Part shown: positions 53,079-61,687 of the stretch, one piece after another
Layout: each line of letters starts with the position of its first letter
How positions within the stretch are numbered: the first letter of the stretch is position 1
Assembly: GCF_022701195.1 (NCBI RefSeq)
Contig: NZ_CP078089.1
Span: forward strand, 310,001 to 374,000
Reading direction: 5' to 3'
DNA: 64,000 bases
From: Allobaculum mucilyticum
Lineage (GTDB): Bacteria > Bacillota_I > Bacilli_A > Erysipelotrichales > Erysipelotrichaceae
Translations under genes and position numbers: made by a program
The notes under the pieces: generated by a model
What the model was told of the DNA's origin: nothing
Databases searched by the model: none
What the model saw: the letters and a program-made list of their open reading frames with translations, nothing else

Positions 53079-53864
53079 ATGACTAAACTGACTCACAGGA
53101 AGGTGATCTTCCAGCACGCACTGGCTTCTCTGCTTGTTGCAGAAGCCTATTTAGAATCCGTCGACGAAGACTGCAAAGCCAGATATCATGCGCCGGAATT
53201 TATTGCAAAGCTAATGGGCAACGGCGGCAGTTTTGATGAAAGCGTCTTTGTTTTCGTCAACTACTCTCTTGCCATGTCCTCTGCATTCAAAGCGTATTTT
53301 GAATGTTTTGAACTCACCGGCCTTGCAGAAGAATTCGGAAAGTATGCCGAAACGCCGAAAAATTCCGAGAAAGCCTTTGAGTATGCAGTCGATGATTTGC
53401 TTGGCTTTTCTAGCCGGATGAGTTTTGGCGATGAGATTGAAGCGGCCGATACGCCATTCGACGGTGAAATGCCTGAGGATTTCAAGGCCTTTCTTTCTTC
53501 CCTTGGCCGCGAAGAAGAACTGGAAGAGTACGATATCTACGATGATGACATGGATGATCTCGATGATCTGGATGATGAAGACGACGATGATGACGAACTC
53601 GATGATGAAGAGATTACGGCTTTTCCATCCATGCCAGGATCAGAGCATCTGGTCTCTGATCTGAGCGAAAAAGATGCCCATGATCTTGCAGATCTGATTA
53701 TTCAGTTCATGTTCGATCGCGGCATGTTCGAAGAATCTCCCGAACCTGCAGCACCTGTTGACCGTGTCTTCCACGGCGATTTTGATGAAGGCGAGACGGA
53801 TGAAGATGAAGAGACAGACCCGGACCTTATGGCCCTGGATGTCCTGATCAAATCCATGAAATAA
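53079..53864 (+). CDS. Acidic protein of unknown function with an Asp-rich segment
   Basis: 261 residues from MTKLTHRKVIFQHALASLLV. The first ~130 residues are helical with aromatic positions (VFVNYSLAMSSAFKAYFECFE). A central segment (about 155-185) is almost all Asp and Glu around Met and Leu, and a second acidic patch lies near the C-terminus. No membrane segment or known motif. The alternative ATG at 53058 has a weak AGGA upstream; the ATG at 53079 is 6 nt after TATCTT and could be leaderless. The acidic runs might bind cations. Confidence 0.65.
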   Translation: MTKLTHRKVIFQHALASLLVAEAYLESVDEDCKARYHAPEFIAKLMGNGGSFDESVFVFVNYSLAMSSAFKAYFECFELTGLAEEFGKYAETPKNSEKAFEYAVDDLLGFSSRMSFGDEIEAADTPFDGEMPEDFKAFLSSLGREEELEEYDIYDDDMDDLDDLDDEDDDDDELDDEEITAFPSMPGSEHLVSDLSEKDAHDLADLIIQFMFDRGMFEESPEPAAPVDRVFHGDFDEGETDEDEETDPDLMALDVLIKSMK

Positions 53865-53905
53865 GCTGCAGTAATCGCTCTGCATATATTTATTGCCATG
53901 CATAA

Positions 53906-53957
53906 AAGCCCCGGCCTGCCCGTCCATTGTTCTGGACAGAGGCAGCCCGGGGCTTGT
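53906..53957. terminator. Bidirectional terminator between converging genes
   Basis: AAGCCCCGG/CCGGGGCTT outer stem (53906-53914 with 53947-53955) with inner CTGCC/GGCAG pairing, between the acidic-protein gene and tgt. Confidence 0.75.
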
Positions 53958-54027
53958 TATCATGCCGATCCCGTTTCAGCAAAGAGTACCTGGTCCGGGA
54001 TTGTGCAGCTGTATGTTTTTGCTGGTT

Positions 54028-55425
54028 TTACTTCGTGTTTCCTTTTGTCTGCTGAAGTTCAGCACCTGTCTTTCTGACATTGCGCTCATCGGCAGCGCCT
54101 TTTGGCGAATAGCTGTAGTAATCCTTCATGAACTGATCTCTGAACTCTTCAAAGCGGCCATCAAGGATTGCCTGCCGGATCTGTTCGGTCAGACGGATCG
54201 TAAAGCGCAGGTTATGGATGCTTGCCAGCGTAAAGTACTTCTCCCGCTCAGCCGGATCCGGGCTTTTGAGCAGGGCACGCAGTGTATCTTTAGTGATTCC
54301 TGCCTGGCAGACCGGACAGTCGCAGGTTTCATCGATGACTTCATCATAGCCGGCATACTTTTCAATATTAATAAATCCGTATTTTGTATAGAGACGTCCA
54401 TGACGGGCTTCACGGGTCGGGGCCACGCAGTCAAAGGTATCTGCACCGTTTTCGGCACCGATCAGAATGTCATCCGGGCGCGAAAGGCCGAGCAGATGGC
54501 GCGGCTTGCCTTCCGGCAGCTCTTCGTTGCACCAGGTGAGAATTTTGCCCAGATCGCTTTTGAGGAACGCACCGCCAAGGCCATATCCGTCAAAATCCAT
54601 CGCACCAAGCTTCTTTGCGGTCGAACGGCGCAGATCTTCCCAGCGGCCGCCCTGCAGTACGCCATACAGACTCTGCCGGTAGCCCAGATCATCCCGGTGT
54701 TCCTTATGAACATCCAGCGAAATCTGTGCCCAGCGTTCCGTACGCTCGAGCGCTTCTTTGTTATATTCGTAGGAATCCGCCAGTGAAGTAAGCTCATCAA
54801 AAGCCATGTGGATATCCGCGCCGATCCGGCACTGGATCTCCATGGATTCTTTCGGACCGATAAAATCATCTGCATCCGTCAGCGGATCATGAAATTCGAT
54901 TCCGTCTTCCTTAACGATCGCCAGGCGCTGTTTTTCCGGCGCATTGACGACTTCTTTTTCGCGGTCCATGCTGACAACCTTGCCGATTCCGCTTCCCAGC
55001 GACATGACCTGGAATCCGCCGGAATCCGTCAGCGTCGGACCGTTCCAGCCAGACCATGCTGCAAGCCCGCCCTCCTGCGCAATCTGGGGCGATTTGTTGC
55101 GCAGATGATAGCCGTTTGAAAGCATCGCCTGGGCGCTGATGGAATGCAGCTGTTCGCTTGAAACATAGCGGACTTCACCATGCGTTCCGACACACATGAA
55201 AGCCGGTGTTTGAATGTCGCCATGCGGCGTATGAATCGTACCGGCACGACCGAGTTTTCCCGGAATCCGTCCTTCGATTTCAAACCAGAATGGGGGCTTA
55301 TCCCCCTGCTCTGCATTCGAACTGTCTGTTCGTTTTTCCTGTTCAAGATTTGTATTGGTTCCCGGTTCTGTCAGAACCTTGTCAATTTCACGTTCTTCTT
55401 TATGATCGATCTGTTTCTCTTCCAT
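54028..55425 (-). CDS. tgt: tRNA-guanine transglycosylase (queuine-type variant)
   Basis: 465 residues. After a charged, probably disordered 45-residue N-terminus the TIM-barrel domain begins PPFWFEIEGRIPGKLGRAGTI. Visible features: the substrate pocket SGGFQVMSLG, ADIHMAFDEL, the FDCVAPTREARHG segment, and the zinc site CDCPVC with a later His in SIHNLRF. It replaces guanine-34 in GUN-anticodon tRNAs with a deazaguanine base. The FDCVAPTR-ARHG sequence differs from the VVPTRNGRN of standard preQ1-using enzymes. The gene lies just downstream of a VUT transporter, pointing to queuine salvage. Start at 55425 behind CGGAGGAGAG. Confidence 0.9.
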   Translation of the reverse strand: MEEKQIDHKEEREIDKVLTEPGTNTNLEQEKRTDSSNAEQGDKPPFWFEIEGRIPGKLGRAGTIHTPHGDIQTPAFMCVGTHGEVRYVSSEQLHSISAQAMLSNGYHLRNKSPQIAQEGGLAAWSGWNGPTLTDSGGFQVMSLGSGIGKVVSMDREKEVVNAPEKQRLAIVKEDGIEFHDPLTDADDFIGPKESMEIQCRIGADIHMAFDELTSLADSYEYNKEALERTERWAQISLDVHKEHRDDLGYRQSLYGVLQGGRWEDLRRSTAKKLGAMDFDGYGLGGAFLKSDLGKILTWCNEELPEGKPRHLLGLSRPDDILIGAENGADTFDCVAPTREARHGRLYTKYGFINIEKYAGYDEVIDETCDCPVCQAGITKDTLRALLKSPDPAEREKYFTLASIHNLRFTIRLTEQIRQAILDGRFEEFRDQFMKDYYSYSPKGAADERNVRKTGAELQQTKGNTK

Positions 55426-55569
55426 AAGACTCTCCTCCGTTCTGCAGCCTGTTTCTGACTGTTTTTTATCAGCCAGTACAGGCATTTTTTATCGATACGA
55501 TCCGCAGGGCGGATCGTCTTTTACATGGTTTCCTGCTTATTGTATGCGAATCCTTCGCGGTTCTCCAAA

Positions 55570-55596
55570 ATAAAACGCCGGAGCAGCTCCGGCGCA
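55570..55596 (-). terminator. Terminator of the VUT transporter gene
   Basis: CGCCGGAG/CTCCGGCG stem (55576-55583 with 55587-55594) followed on the minus strand by TTTTATTTT. A second stem, ACGATCCGC/GCGGATCGT (about 55497-55516), lies between it and tgt. Confidence 0.75.
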
Positions 55597-55645
55597 GGGT
55601 TCTGAATAAAAGGGATGTCTCTGATTCAGGTAAAAGGAAATGAGT

Positions 55646-56356
55646 TCAGTCGTCTGTATGATGCGGATCGTTTTCGAGCCATTTGCGGATGCTTCGTTCA
55701 AGAACGATTTCAACCGGTGAAAGGACGACTTCAATGCCCATGCCAAGAAGATAGGCAAACACGGCCTGCATCAGGAACTCCTGGAAGGAAAGAACCCCGA
55801 AAAAGGCGATGGTTTCAAAGACGACCGTATCGAGAATGTGCGCAAAGACTGAAGAAGTCAGCGCACGGAGAATAAAGCTGCGTTCAAAGATGCCGTTGGA
55901 AGCACGCATCTTTTCAAAGAGATAGTTGTTGAGAAGATTGCTTGTCAGATACCCGCACAGCGAACCGCCGATAATCCGGGGCGAGAAGCCCAGAACCATC
56001 GCATACGCCTCCTGCATCTCCCATCCAGGATAGGGCGGAAGCGCGATTACGATATAGAAAACCAGGGCAGCAATCACGTTGATCAGAAACCCCGCGTAAA
56101 TGACATGACGCGAAAGCTTCTTGCCAAACAGCTCAACAATCAGATCGCCCAGGATATAGGTCAGCGGAAAGAGAACAAATCCTCCATCAACCGCAACCCC
56201 GCCAAGATTCCAGAGCTTGACGGCACACAGATTGGAAATAAGAAGAGTACCAGCCGAAAGAGCAGTCATGTAGATCATCAGCTTCAGTTTCCGGCTGGTC
56301 ATAAATAACGGTTTTGAGGCAGTCGTTCTGCCTGTTTTCTGTTCATTCTGATTCAT
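55646..56356 (-). CDS. VUT-family queuosine precursor transporter
   Basis: 236-residue membrane protein with six to seven helices and the YhhQ/VUT hallmarks LISNLCAVKLWNLGGVAVDGG, PLTYILGDLIVELFGKK and the C-terminal LDTVVFETIAFFG. It should import queuine or another 7-deazaguanine. It lies upstream of tgt on the same strand with a terminator between, so the two are functional neighbours rather than one operon. No Shine-Dalgarno precedes the ATG at 56356; TATACT ends 7 nt before it, so the message may be leaderless. Confidence 0.9.
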   Translation of the reverse strand: MNQNEQKTGRTTASKPLFMTSRKLKLMIYMTALSAGTLLISNLCAVKLWNLGGVAVDGGFVLFPLTYILGDLIVELFGKKLSRHVIYAGFLINVIAALVFYIVIALPPYPGWEMQEAYAMVLGFSPRIIGGSLCGYLTSNLLNNYLFEKMRASNGIFERSFILRALTSSVFAHILDTVVFETIAFFGVLSFQEFLMQAVFAYLLGMGIEVVLSPVEIVLERSIRKWLENDPHHTDD

Positions 56357-56559
56357 ACTAGAAAGTATACCGCACACGTCAGAAACGGTCGGGCTGAGCA
56401 CCCGCCTGCGTATTATGTCTTTTCATCTGTCCGACGTTCCAGAAACAGATGAATCACCATGATTTCTTTATCCAATGCCGGGTGTTCCCATGCAATTCCG
56501 GCCTGTTCATCCGGCCAGATGATCCAGGGTGCAAGGAGTTTCTTCATAAAGATCGTCAG

Positions 56560-56607
56560 AAAAAATGCACGGCAGAAAGATGCGCTGCATCTGTTTCTGT
56601 CGTGCAT
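56560..56607 (-). terminator. Terminator of htpG
   Basis: Long hairpin with ATGCACGGCAGAAA/TTTCTGTCGTGCAT arms (56565-56578 with 56594-56607), followed on the minus strand by TTTTTT. Confidence 0.75.
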
Positions 56608-56651
56608 GTTCTGTTTTTCAGAATGATCTTTGTGATTGCGCAGTTTATAAG

Positions 56652-58745
56652 CTATTCGGCTTTTTCACCTGTCTGATCAGCAGGTTTTTCTGCTGCTGGT
56701 GCTCCAGGTGCTTCTGGTTCTTCTGCTTTTTCTGCAGATGCGGATTCTGCAGGTTTCTCTTCTTCTTTGCTTGCAGCATTTGTATCTGTAGAAGGAGCAA
56801 GGAGAGAAACAACGGTTCTTGCATATTCAACCGGATCCTTAATGGTGAATCCCTGAATCAGGCAGGCCTGATCATAGAGGATAGAAGCGAGTTTTTTAAC
56901 TGCCTCTTTGTCGGTGACATAGTCTGCACGAAGCAGGGCCCATACTGGCGAGTTCGGGTTGATTTCAAGAATACGGGAAGCCATCGGAACAGTCGGAACA
57001 GCTTCGCCAGCCTGTCTTGCCATATCCATGAACAGACGTTCCATTTCAAAGGACATGCCATCACCCGCAACAAGCATAACCGGATCGTCTACAAGACGAG
57101 TTGACAGACGGACTTCCAAAACATCCGGCAGCGCTTCTTTCATGAACTCAAGCAGAGGCTTGTTCTCGTCGTTCTGTCTGGCGATCTCTTTCTTCTCTTC
57201 TTCAGTATCAAGATCAAGATCGCCCTGGGCAGCATTGCGGAATTCATGATCTTCGTATTTTCCCATGGACTGGATCAGCAGCTCATCGATTTCATCCGTC
57301 AGATACAGAACCGGATAGCCTTTGGCTTTCAGTTTTGCAGCTGCCGGCAGTTTAGCCAGAGCCTTCGGATCCTTACCGGAGAGATAGTAGATGTCCTTGT
57401 CATCTTCAGGCATCTTTTCAACAAACTCTTTCAAGGACAGATAGCCATCGCTGATGGAGTTTGGATAAACGAGCAGATCTTTGAGCTGGTCTTCAAACGA
57501 GGACTGCCGGTTGTAGATGCCGAATTTGATTGTCAGACCGAAATTCTTCCAGAAGTCTGCATAGTCTTCCGGTTTATTCTTCTGCATATCCGCAAGAGCG
57601 CGCAGAACGCGGCGTTCGATCTGTTTGCGGATAAACGCTAACTGACGGTCATGCTGGAGCATTTCCCTGGAGATATTCAGCGACAGATCCGAGGAGTCGA
57701 CCAGACCCTGCAAAAAACGCAGGTATTCAGGGAGCAGGCTTTCGCAGCGGTCTTCAATCAGAACGCCTCTGGAATACAGCTGCAGACCGGGTTTGAATGC
57801 GGTGGAATAGAAGTTTTCCGGGATTCTGGACGGGATATAGAGCAGAGCGGTAAAGTTCGTCCGGCCTTCAACGCTGAAGAATTCAGTATCCAGCGGAGTT
57901 GCGTAGCTGAAGAAGTGCTCTTTGTAGAACTGATCGAGCTGTTCATCCGTCACTTCGTTTCTTGGCTTTTTCCAGAGCGGAACCATGGAGTTGATCGTCC
58001 GGGTTTCTGTGACTTCTTCAAATTCCGGCGTGTCGGCGTCTTTTGTCTCTTCGACAATCTTCTGTGTTTTTACATCCATCTCAATTGGATAGCGGATGTA
58101 GTCAGAGTATTTGCGGACCAGGGCGCTGATGGTCGACGTTTCCAGATATTTCGAGTAGTTTTCATCCTCGTCATTGGCTTTCAGAGAAAGGATGATCGTT
58201 GTTCCGTGTCCCTCGCGCTCTGCCGGCTCGATGGTATAGCCGTCTGTGCCGTTGGACTCCCAGGCCCATGCCTGGTCAGAACCGTCCGCTTTTGAGACAA
58301 CAAGAATATGGTCTGCAACCATGAAGGCGGAATAGAAGCCTACACCAAACTGGCCGATGATATCGGCTTCAGTGTCCAGCGGTTTGTCTGCCAGATTTTC
58401 ATCCGCTTTTTCGGCTGCATCTTTCATCTTCTTCAGTTCTTCTTTAAAGGCGAGCGATCCGGAACGTGCGATGGTACCGAGGTTTTCTTCGAGCTCTTCT
58501 TTCGTCATGCCGATACCGTTATCGGAAATCGTCAGTGTCCGGTTGGGTTCATCAATATCAATTCTGATTTTGAGAGGTTCAGGGATCTGTTTGTTTTCCA
58601 GAGCTTTCAGGTAGTATTTATCGAGCGCATCTGATGCATTCGAGATCAGCTCACGCAGAAAGATCTCCTTGTGCGTGTAGATCGAGTTGATCATCAGATC
58701 AAGCAGCCGCTTCGATTCGGCTTTGAATTCTTTGCGTTCAGCCAT
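56652..58745 (-). CDS. htpG: Molecular chaperone HtpG (Hsp90)
   Basis: 697-residue Hsp90 homodimer chaperone. The N-terminal GHKL ATPase domain has ELISNASDALDKYY, ISDNGIGMTKEEL, GQFGVGFYSAFMVAD and the G-rich GHGTTIIL. The middle domain has SRIPENFYSTAF and LYSRGVLIEDRCE, then NISREMLQHDRQLAFIRKQ. The C-terminal dimerisation domain ends near residue 650 and is followed by an Ala/Glu/Pro-rich tail of ~45 residues not usual in HtpG. AAGGAGA precedes the ATG. A sigma-A promoter and CIRCE-like site 160-215 bp upstream point to HrcA control. Confidence 0.97.
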   Translation of the reverse strand: MAERKEFKAESKRLLDLMINSIYTHKEIFLRELISNASDALDKYYLKALENKQIPEPLKIRIDIDEPNRTLTISDNGIGMTKEELEENLGTIARSGSLAFKEELKKMKDAAEKADENLADKPLDTEADIIGQFGVGFYSAFMVADHILVVSKADGSDQAWAWESNGTDGYTIEPAEREGHGTTIILSLKANDEDENYSKYLETSTISALVRKYSDYIRYPIEMDVKTQKIVEETKDADTPEFEEVTETRTINSMVPLWKKPRNEVTDEQLDQFYKEHFFSYATPLDTEFFSVEGRTNFTALLYIPSRIPENFYSTAFKPGLQLYSRGVLIEDRCESLLPEYLRFLQGLVDSSDLSLNISREMLQHDRQLAFIRKQIERRVLRALADMQKNKPEDYADFWKNFGLTIKFGIYNRQSSFEDQLKDLLVYPNSISDGYLSLKEFVEKMPEDDKDIYYLSGKDPKALAKLPAAAKLKAKGYPVLYLTDEIDELLIQSMGKYEDHEFRNAAQGDLDLDTEEEKKEIARQNDENKPLLEFMKEALPDVLEVRLSTRLVDDPVMLVAGDGMSFEMERLFMDMARQAGEAVPTVPMASRILEINPNSPVWALLRADYVTDKEAVKKLASILYDQACLIQGFTIKDPVEYARTVVSLLAPSTDTNAASKEEEKPAESASAEKAEEPEAPGAPAAEKPADQTGEKAE

Positions 58746-58902
58746 ACAATACGTCTCCTTCTTTCTGTCGACTGGTGCAGTTTTGCAGGGCTAATCGGTT
58801 TCTTTTTGCAGGATGGACAGTTTCAGAAAAGAACAGTTTTCATCAGAATTGAATGATCTTCTGATCAGAATCTGATGAGATTCTGTCCAGCTGTTTTACG
58901 GA

Positions 58903-58929
58903 TTAGCACTTATCTGTTTCAACTGCTAA
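58903..58929 (-). promoter_or_regulatory. CIRCE-like HrcA operator of htpG
   Basis: TTAGCACTT-N9-AACTGCTAA: matches the CIRCE consensus TTAGCACTC-N9-GAGTGCTAA at 15 of 18 positions with the exact 9-bp spacer. It begins 2 bp after the -10 box of the htpG promoter, so bound HrcA would cover the transcription start. Confidence 0.75.
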
Positions 58930-58931
58930 AC

Positions 58932-58960
58932 ACTATAGTCTCCAATATATTATTTGGCAA
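58932..58960 (-). promoter_or_regulatory. Sigma-A promoter of htpG
   Basis: Minus strand TTGCCA-N17-TATAGT (-35 at 58955-58960, -10 at 58932-58937). The spacing is ideal, and the CIRCE-like repeat lies directly downstream. The 5'UTR would be about 180 nt. Confidence 0.8.
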
Positions 58961-59045
58961 GTCCTCTACCTGTGTTTTGTCCGCATTGTATCGATCTGCA
59001 AAACCGCAGTAAATCTGAACGCTTCCCATAAAGAAAAAGCCAGCA

Positions 59046-59792
59046 TCAGCTGGCTGTCTCAATCATTTCTGTTTCTTCGGCTTCTACAGCCTCAATATCT
59101 TCCGGAACATTTTCTGCTTCAGGATCGCTGTCTTTGGATGGATTCTCGCTCTGTTCCGTAATCTGTTCAGAACGGATAAACTCGAGAAGCTTTTCGCCGT
59201 CCGGGTCTTCTTCACTGATATTCAGTCTGGACTGCATGCGCAGCGTCTGATCCGGATTGACGGTATAGAGAATCACCGCAATCGGTTCTGCTTCTTTGTC
59301 GTTTTTACGACGGAAGATCGTCAGCAGACGGTTGCAGATTTTATCCCGTTCCTGACGGAGATCCTGGATCGAGCCGAGAATCATATCCAGATCAGAGAAG
59401 AAGCAGACTTCATTGACGCCGTCGCTGGCAATCTGCACGCTGTAATCTCCAATCCAGGAACCCTTTTTCTCGCCGACCATGATCATCCGCTCAAAGTCGC
59501 TGGCTTTTGAGAGATAGTAAATACCCTCATAGCAGAACTCATCCGTATCTTCATCCACACCGCAGACCATCTGAATCAGAGACTCTTCGGCAGGAGCAGC
59601 ACCCTTTTTTGTATTGGTACGAACAATCCACATGCTCAGATCATCATCCAGAACTGACTCATCTGACTGGAGCAGTTCAAGGAGCCGGCGCATTTTGGCA
59701 ATCGCATCACTCAGTCTCGAATAGCTTCGATCATTGAAGGTGGTTACGCTTTTTTCGTGCGCATCGCCGATTCGGATTTCGTATTGTTTCAT
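59046..59792 (-). CDS. Acidic protein of unknown function
   Basis: 248 residues starting MKQYEIRIGDAHEKSVTTFN. It appears to be a mixed alpha/beta soluble protein, with MWIVRTNTKKGAAPAEE, FCYEGIYYLSKASDFERMIMVGEKKGSW and NEVCFFSDLDMILGSIQDLRQERDKICNRLLTIF, then a Glu/Ser-rich C-terminal tail of about 45 residues. No known motif. The ATG at 59792 follows AGGTGAAAGG; a GTG three codons upstream lies inside that site. Single gene with its own promoter region. 59793-60087 contains no other gene. Confidence 0.7.
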   Translation of the reverse strand: MKQYEIRIGDAHEKSVTTFNDRSYSRLSDAIAKMRRLLELLQSDESVLDDDLSMWIVRTNTKKGAAPAEESLIQMVCGVDEDTDEFCYEGIYYLSKASDFERMIMVGEKKGSWIGDYSVQIASDGVNEVCFFSDLDMILGSIQDLRQERDKICNRLLTIFRRKNDKEAEPIAVILYTVNPDQTLRMQSRLNISEEDPDGEKLLEFIRSEQITEQSENPSKDSDPEAENVPEDIEAVEAEETEMIETAS

Positions 59793-60087
59793 TCCTTTCA
59801 CCTCGCATTCATTAGTTCATGATACCGAAAACGTTACCATTTGAAAACATGACCTGAACGGCCTGGGGGCAATTGAAAGACAGTTTAGACTTTCTGCATC
59901 AGAAACTCTGCCTCTTTTCAAACCTGCTGACCGCTTTTTTGTCATGCGACATCAACCGCAAGCGATTAAAACATCTCTAAAGCGAATGAGCAATAAAGCC
60001 TTTGCGTTCCTGAGCGGGAAAGCCTATGGTGATAGGAGCACGATTGTATGCAAACCATACAGAACCCGGAAAACTTGAAAGGCTTTC

Positions 60088-60115
60088 TTTTCATTTTTCC
60101 GGCGAATGCTATACT
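60088..60115 (+). promoter_or_regulatory. Promoter of the DAHP synthase gene
   Basis: TTTTCA-N16-TATACT (-35 at 60088-60093, -10 at 60110-60115). Predicted start near 60122 gives a 60-nt 5'UTR. Confidence 0.5.
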
Positions 60116-60181
60116 GAAACACGAATCTGAAAACAAATGTAAATTTCAGAAACAAAATGAAAGAGAGATCAAACTGTCCGT

Positions 60182-61225
60182 ATGTCCATCAAAGTCAATC
60201 GTCTTCTTCCCAATCCTGATGTCCTTAAAGAAGAAATCCCGATGAGCGAACACGCAAAAGCTGTCAAAGCGGAACGCGACCGCCAGATCCGGGAAATTTT
60301 CGAAGGAAAAGACGACCGCTTCATTGTCATTGTCGGCCCCTGTTCCGCAGACAATGAAGAAAGCGTTCTTGAGTACTGCCATAAGCTCGCGGGTCTTAAC
60401 GAAGTCGTTAAAGACCGTCTGATGATTATTCCGCGCGTCTATACCAATAAGCCAAGAACGACTGGCGACGGCTATAAAGGCATGCTCCACCAGCCGGATC
60501 CGAATGCAGAACCTGATCTGCTCGAAGGTCTGAAAGCCATCCGCCGCATGCATCTGCGCGTTCTTGAAGAAACCGGTCTGTCTACAGCTGACGAAATGCT
60601 GTATCCTGAAAACCGCTCGTTCCTCGATGACCTGCTTTCCTATGAAGCGGTCGGCGCCCGTTCGGTTGAAAACCAGCAGCACCGCCTGGTTGCTTCAGGC
60701 ATCGATATTCCAGTCGGTATGAAAAACCCGACATCCGGTGACTTTTCCGTCATGATGAACTCCGTCACTGCCGCCCAGCATCCTCATCGTTTCATTTACC
60801 GCGGCTATGATGTACAGACCGACGGCAATCCGCTCGCTCACGTCATTCTGCGCGGCGGTGTCGACAAATACGGCAAGACCATCCCAAACTATCATTACGA
60901 AGATCTCAAAATCGTCTACGACATGTACAAGAAGGCCGGTCTGAAAAATCCGGCCGTCATCGTCGATGCCAACCATTCCAACTCGGACAAGAAATATAAA
61001 GAACAGATTCGAATCGTCATGGACGTCATGCATAACCGCAAATACCATCCGGAAATCCGCGAACTGGTCAAAGGCGTCATGATCGAGTCCTACCTGCTCG
61101 AAGGCCGTCAGGATATCTGTGAAAACTACGAGCTTGGCCGTTCCATTACCGACCCGTGCCTGGGCTGGGAAGATACGAAAAAGCTGATTCTCGATATCTA
61201 CGCCAAAACCAAAGATGTCGCATAA
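60182..61225 (+). CDS. aroF: 3-deoxy-7-phosphoheptulonate synthase (type I alpha)
   Basis: 347 residues. It condenses phosphoenolpyruvate with erythrose-4-phosphate, the entry step of the shikimate pathway. Length and motifs fit the AroF/G/H group: VIVGPCSADN, PRVYTNKPRTTGDGYKGML, GMKNPTSGDFSVMMNS, HVILRGG, VDANHSNSDKKY and IESYLLEGRQD. The N-terminal ~45 residues could form the allosteric site for aromatic amino acids. The choice among aroF, aroG and aroH is arbitrary here. The ribosome site (AGAGAGATC) is weak and distant. Confidence 0.93.
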   Translation: MSIKVNRLLPNPDVLKEEIPMSEHAKAVKAERDRQIREIFEGKDDRFIVIVGPCSADNEESVLEYCHKLAGLNEVVKDRLMIIPRVYTNKPRTTGDGYKGMLHQPDPNAEPDLLEGLKAIRRMHLRVLEETGLSTADEMLYPENRSFLDDLLSYEAVGARSVENQQHRLVASGIDIPVGMKNPTSGDFSVMMNSVTAAQHPHRFIYRGYDVQTDGNPLAHVILRGGVDKYGKTIPNYHYEDLKIVYDMYKKAGLKNPAVIVDANHSNSDKKYKEQIRIVMDVMHNRKYHPEIRELVKGVMIESYLLEGRQDICENYELGRSITDPCLGWEDTKKLILDIYAKTKDVA

Positions 61226-61248
61226 CCATTCAATTGTCTTTTCTTCCG

Positions 61249-61284
61249 CCCGGACTGATCTTTCTCAGGTCAGTCCGGGTTTTC
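61249..61284 (+). terminator. Terminator of the DAHP synthase gene
   Basis: Perfect 10-bp stem CCCGGACTGA/TCAGTCCGGG (61249-61258 with 61270-61279) then TTTTC. Confidence 0.85.
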
Positions 61285-61333
61285 TTCTGCTTCAGTCTTT
61301 CTCTTCAAATACCGGGTTGAATCCCGGGTATAA

Positions 61334-61389
61334 ACGTTAACTTCCACGATTTCAGACTTTATTAGTCCCGGAATCGTGGAAGTTAACGT
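61334..61389. repeat. 56-bp palindromic repeat, copy 1
   Basis: Perfect 18-bp arms ACGTTAACTTCCACGATT and its complement, with a 20-bp centre that itself folds (GACT/AGTC). A second, slightly diverged copy lies about 300 bp to the right at 61640-61687. It produces the same short open frame on both strands but no supported gene. Confidence 0.85.
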
Positions 61390-61639
61390 ATAAACAACAA
61401 AAGCTGTCAGCTTGATTACTGCCCATAAGAGCTTGAGCGGGGATGTATCAATCTGAAAAGCCCTGAAACATGATGATTCAAAAAATGGAAATTCGACTTT
61501 TAAAAATTCACTTTTCCAAATTTGGAATCTCAAATGGTGCAGTCATTCAAACCGGAATGGGTGCAGTCAGACCTGTAAAATAAACAACAAGGACGAAAGA
61601 CTTCGGAAAAAGCCGGGACCTAAGGCAAAATAAGCAAAA

Positions 61640-61687
61640 AACTTCCACGATTTCAGACTTTATCAGTCCTGGAATCATGGAAGTTAA
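61640..61687. repeat. Palindromic repeat, copy 2, interrupted by IS256 copy B
   Basis: AACTTCCACGATT...AATCATGGAAGTTAA shares the centre CAGACTTTAT-AGTCC with copy 1, with a few substitutions. The right arm is cut by the IS256 element and continues at 63299 as GAAGTTAACGTTAAT. Joining the two sides, minus one 8-bp duplicate, restores the expected palindrome end. Confidence 0.8.

Noticed and set aside
55426-56412. preQ1 riboswitch before tgt or the VUT gene
   Set aside because: The VUT leader is too short and the tgt leader shows only simple stems; no preQ1 aptamer sequence was found.
56413-56547. Small open frame downstream of htpG (MKKLLAPWIIWPDEQ...)
   Set aside because: It lies beyond the htpG terminator, has no ribosome site or promoter, and no recognisable relatives.
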